From assembly GCA_026990615.1 (NCBI GenBank), contig JALXDB010000114.1:1-7605 (forward strand): 7,605 nt of DNA. Direction: 5' to 3'. The notes beneath the pieces are model-generated. The model made no database searches. It was not told the DNA's origin and worked only from the letters and a program-made list of their open reading frames with translations. The DNA is from Spirochaetota bacterium. GTDB taxonomy: Bacteria > Spirochaetota > B62-G9. Both the position numbers and the translations under genes were made by a program. Of the stretch, positions 6,825-7,605 are shown piece by piece. How positions within the stretch are numbered: position 1 is the stretch's first letter; each line of letters starts with the position of its first letter.

Positions 6825-6848
6825 AGAGGGGTATGTTTTTACCCCTCT
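6825..6848. terminator. Hairpin terminator between convergent genes, lacking a T-run
   Basis: AGAGGGGT (6825-6832) pairs perfectly with ACCCCTCT (6841-6848) around an 8-nt loop, starting 6 nt after the kinase stop. The following bases (ATTAAGAAAT) are not T-rich, and neither are those on the minus strand. It may therefore end transcription inefficiently or mainly stabilise the 3' end of one or both convergent transcripts. Confidence 0.6.
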
Positions 6849-6872
6849 ATTAAGAAATATTTGAAGAATTGT

Positions 6873-7430
6873 TCAGGATAAATTTTCAACCTCTCTTTTA
6901 AATTGATGAATATCAAGGGGTTCATGGAGTATTGTGATCTTACGCGAATTCATATATTCGCTCACAAGGTCCTCAATGTCTTCACCTTCCTCAGCAATTA
7001 TTAAAACTGGCAGATTCTTTGTCTCGCTATTGTCGGAAAGGGAAGAAAGAAGATTGTCAATGGATAGTTTTGGAAGTTTTGTGCCGGTAATTATAAAACT
7101 CGGACGATTGTTACCGATAGCGATTCCAATACTTATGAGGTCCTGAGCGGTTACAACATCGAAATCCAGCATTTCCAGAAGTCCGCTGATAAACTTAATT
7201 CTTTCCTTGTTGTTTTCTATTATCAGTACAAATTCATTGGAGTCGAGGTTGGGCATATTGTATTCTTGTCTGAATCTTTCAAGTTCGGATCTTTCTATTT
7301 TGTAAAATCCACCGGGTGTTGTTTTGGCTCTGATTTTACCGCTCTGGCACCACTTTCTTACAGATTGTTGAGATACTCCAAGAAGTCTTGCAGCTTCTTC
7401 TGTACTAATAATCTTGCCATTTCCCTTCAC
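6873..7430 (-). CDS. Excisionase/MerR-type HTH protein fused to a degenerate receiver domain
   Basis: Starting at GTG (7430) the protein has 185 aa. Residues 7-53 are an excisionase-like winged HTH: IISTEEAARLLGVSQQSVRK, then WCQSGKIRAKTTPGGFYKIE, ending in SELERF. This is the pattern of DNA-binding domains in Xis/MerR-like proteins. Residues 67-180 follow the beta-alpha pattern of a CheY-like receiver: FVLIIENNKE, then RPSFIITGTKLPKLSIDNLL, LPVLIIAEEGED and ITILHEPLD. Aligned with a working receiver, the acidic pair is E72/N73, the phosphoacceptor Asp is G116, the Thr is A146 and the Lys is E170. It cannot be phosphorylated in the usual way and is probably a protein-interaction or ligand-binding module. 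A longer frame starts at TTG (7493), but it lacks a ribosome binding site, while GGAGG sits 8 nt before the GTG. It converges with the kinase gene. Function unknown: probably a regulator. Confidence 0.85.
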   Translation of the reverse strand: MKGNGKIISTEEAARLLGVSQQSVRKWCQSGKIRAKTTPGGFYKIERSELERFRQEYNMPNLDSNEFVLIIENNKERIKFISGLLEMLDFDVVTAQDLISIGIAIGNNRPSFIITGTKLPKLSIDNLLSSLSDNSETKNLPVLIIAEEGEDIEDLVSEYMNSRKITILHEPLDIHQFKREVENLS

Positions 7431-7438
7431 TTTTGTTT

Positions 7439-7443
7439 CCTCC
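7439..7443 (-). promoter_or_regulatory. Ribosome binding site deciding the HTH-receiver start
   Basis: GGAGG on the minus strand lies 8 nt before GTG at 7430. The upstream in-frame TTG at 7493 has only AT-rich sequence before it. This makes the shorter 185-aa product the likely one and shortens the N-terminus by 21 residues. A weak promoter could lie just upstream (TTGAAT at 7488-7493, GATAAA at 7467-7472, 15-bp spacing), which would also make the TTG non-coding. Confidence 0.75.
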
Positions 7444-7470
7444 AGAATAGTACTTTTGGTTTGAAATTTA

Positions 7471-7605
7471 TCACAAATAAATAGATAATTCAATTAATAA
7501 TTTTTTATTTTGTGAAAGCATCGGCTTATGTTTTTTTGAATATGATATAACCAAATACCGTCCCATCTCTTTCTTATGGTGGACAATGTAAGCTTTTAGC
7601 TGATT
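7471..7605 (-). CDS. Possible 3' end of an unidentified gene entering from the right edge
   Basis: One minus-strand frame is open from the window edge for 44 codons and ends with TGA at 7471-7473. It reads NQLKAYIVHHKKEMGRY at the left and ends in IELSIYL. The other two minus frames close within a few codons. The stop would lie 40 bp before the GTG of the HTH-receiver gene, a plausible operon spacing. I recognise no domain, and the sequence is lysine-rich as AT-rich non-coding DNA often is, so this may be chance. Confidence 0.3.
   Translation of the reverse strand, partial: NQLKAYIVHHKKEMGRYLVISYSKKHKPMLSQNKKLLIELSIYL

Overview
The window is AT-rich (I estimate below 40% GC) bacterial DNA. 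Its genes are closely packed, Shine-Dalgarno sites are clear, GTG starts occur, and arginine is mostly AGA/AGG while isoleucine is often ATA. The content is that of a free-living bacterium: a PheS tRNA synthetase, a LacI-type sugar regulator, a MsmK/UgpC-type sugar ABC ATPase and a PhoB/PhoR-type two-component pair. I cannot assign a phylum. The codon style and the ATPase sequence would fit Thermotogae or several uncultured lineages, but this is an impression. No mobile element, CRISPR array, tRNA or rRNA gene was seen.

Left part, minus strand (1-2539): reading right to left, a LacI-family repressor gene (GTG start), then pheS 40 bp later, then a class I SAM-dependent methyltransferase that starts 1 bp after the pheS stop and runs off the left edge. 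The three are probably co-transcribed, at least in part. pheT is not next to pheS.

Divergent control region (2540-2788): the lacI-type gene and the sugar ABC ATPase gene are transcribed away from each other. The region holds two LacI/CcpA-like operators sharing the core AACGTTTACAT, with centres 160 bp apart. One abuts the -35 box of the repressor's own promoter. The other lies between the ATPase promoter and its ribosome binding site. The ATPase has no permease or binding-protein genes beside it, so it probably energises transporters encoded elsewhere.

Intergenic region 3896-4369 (474 bp): I find no convincing gene. It contains a set of nested helices forming a three-way junction (about 4058-4189) followed by a strong intrinsic terminator (4205-4235). 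This is the best candidate for an undescribed element: a small RNA, a structured 3' UTR, or a leader for the next operon. It matches no RNA family I can recognise.

Right part: a PhoB-like response regulator and a PhoR-like membrane histidine kinase overlap by ATGA (4370-6819). A terminator hairpin follows, then a convergent minus-strand gene for an excisionase/MerR-type winged HTH fused to a receiver domain that has lost every phosphorylation residue. The right edge may hold the last 44 codons of another minus-strand gene.
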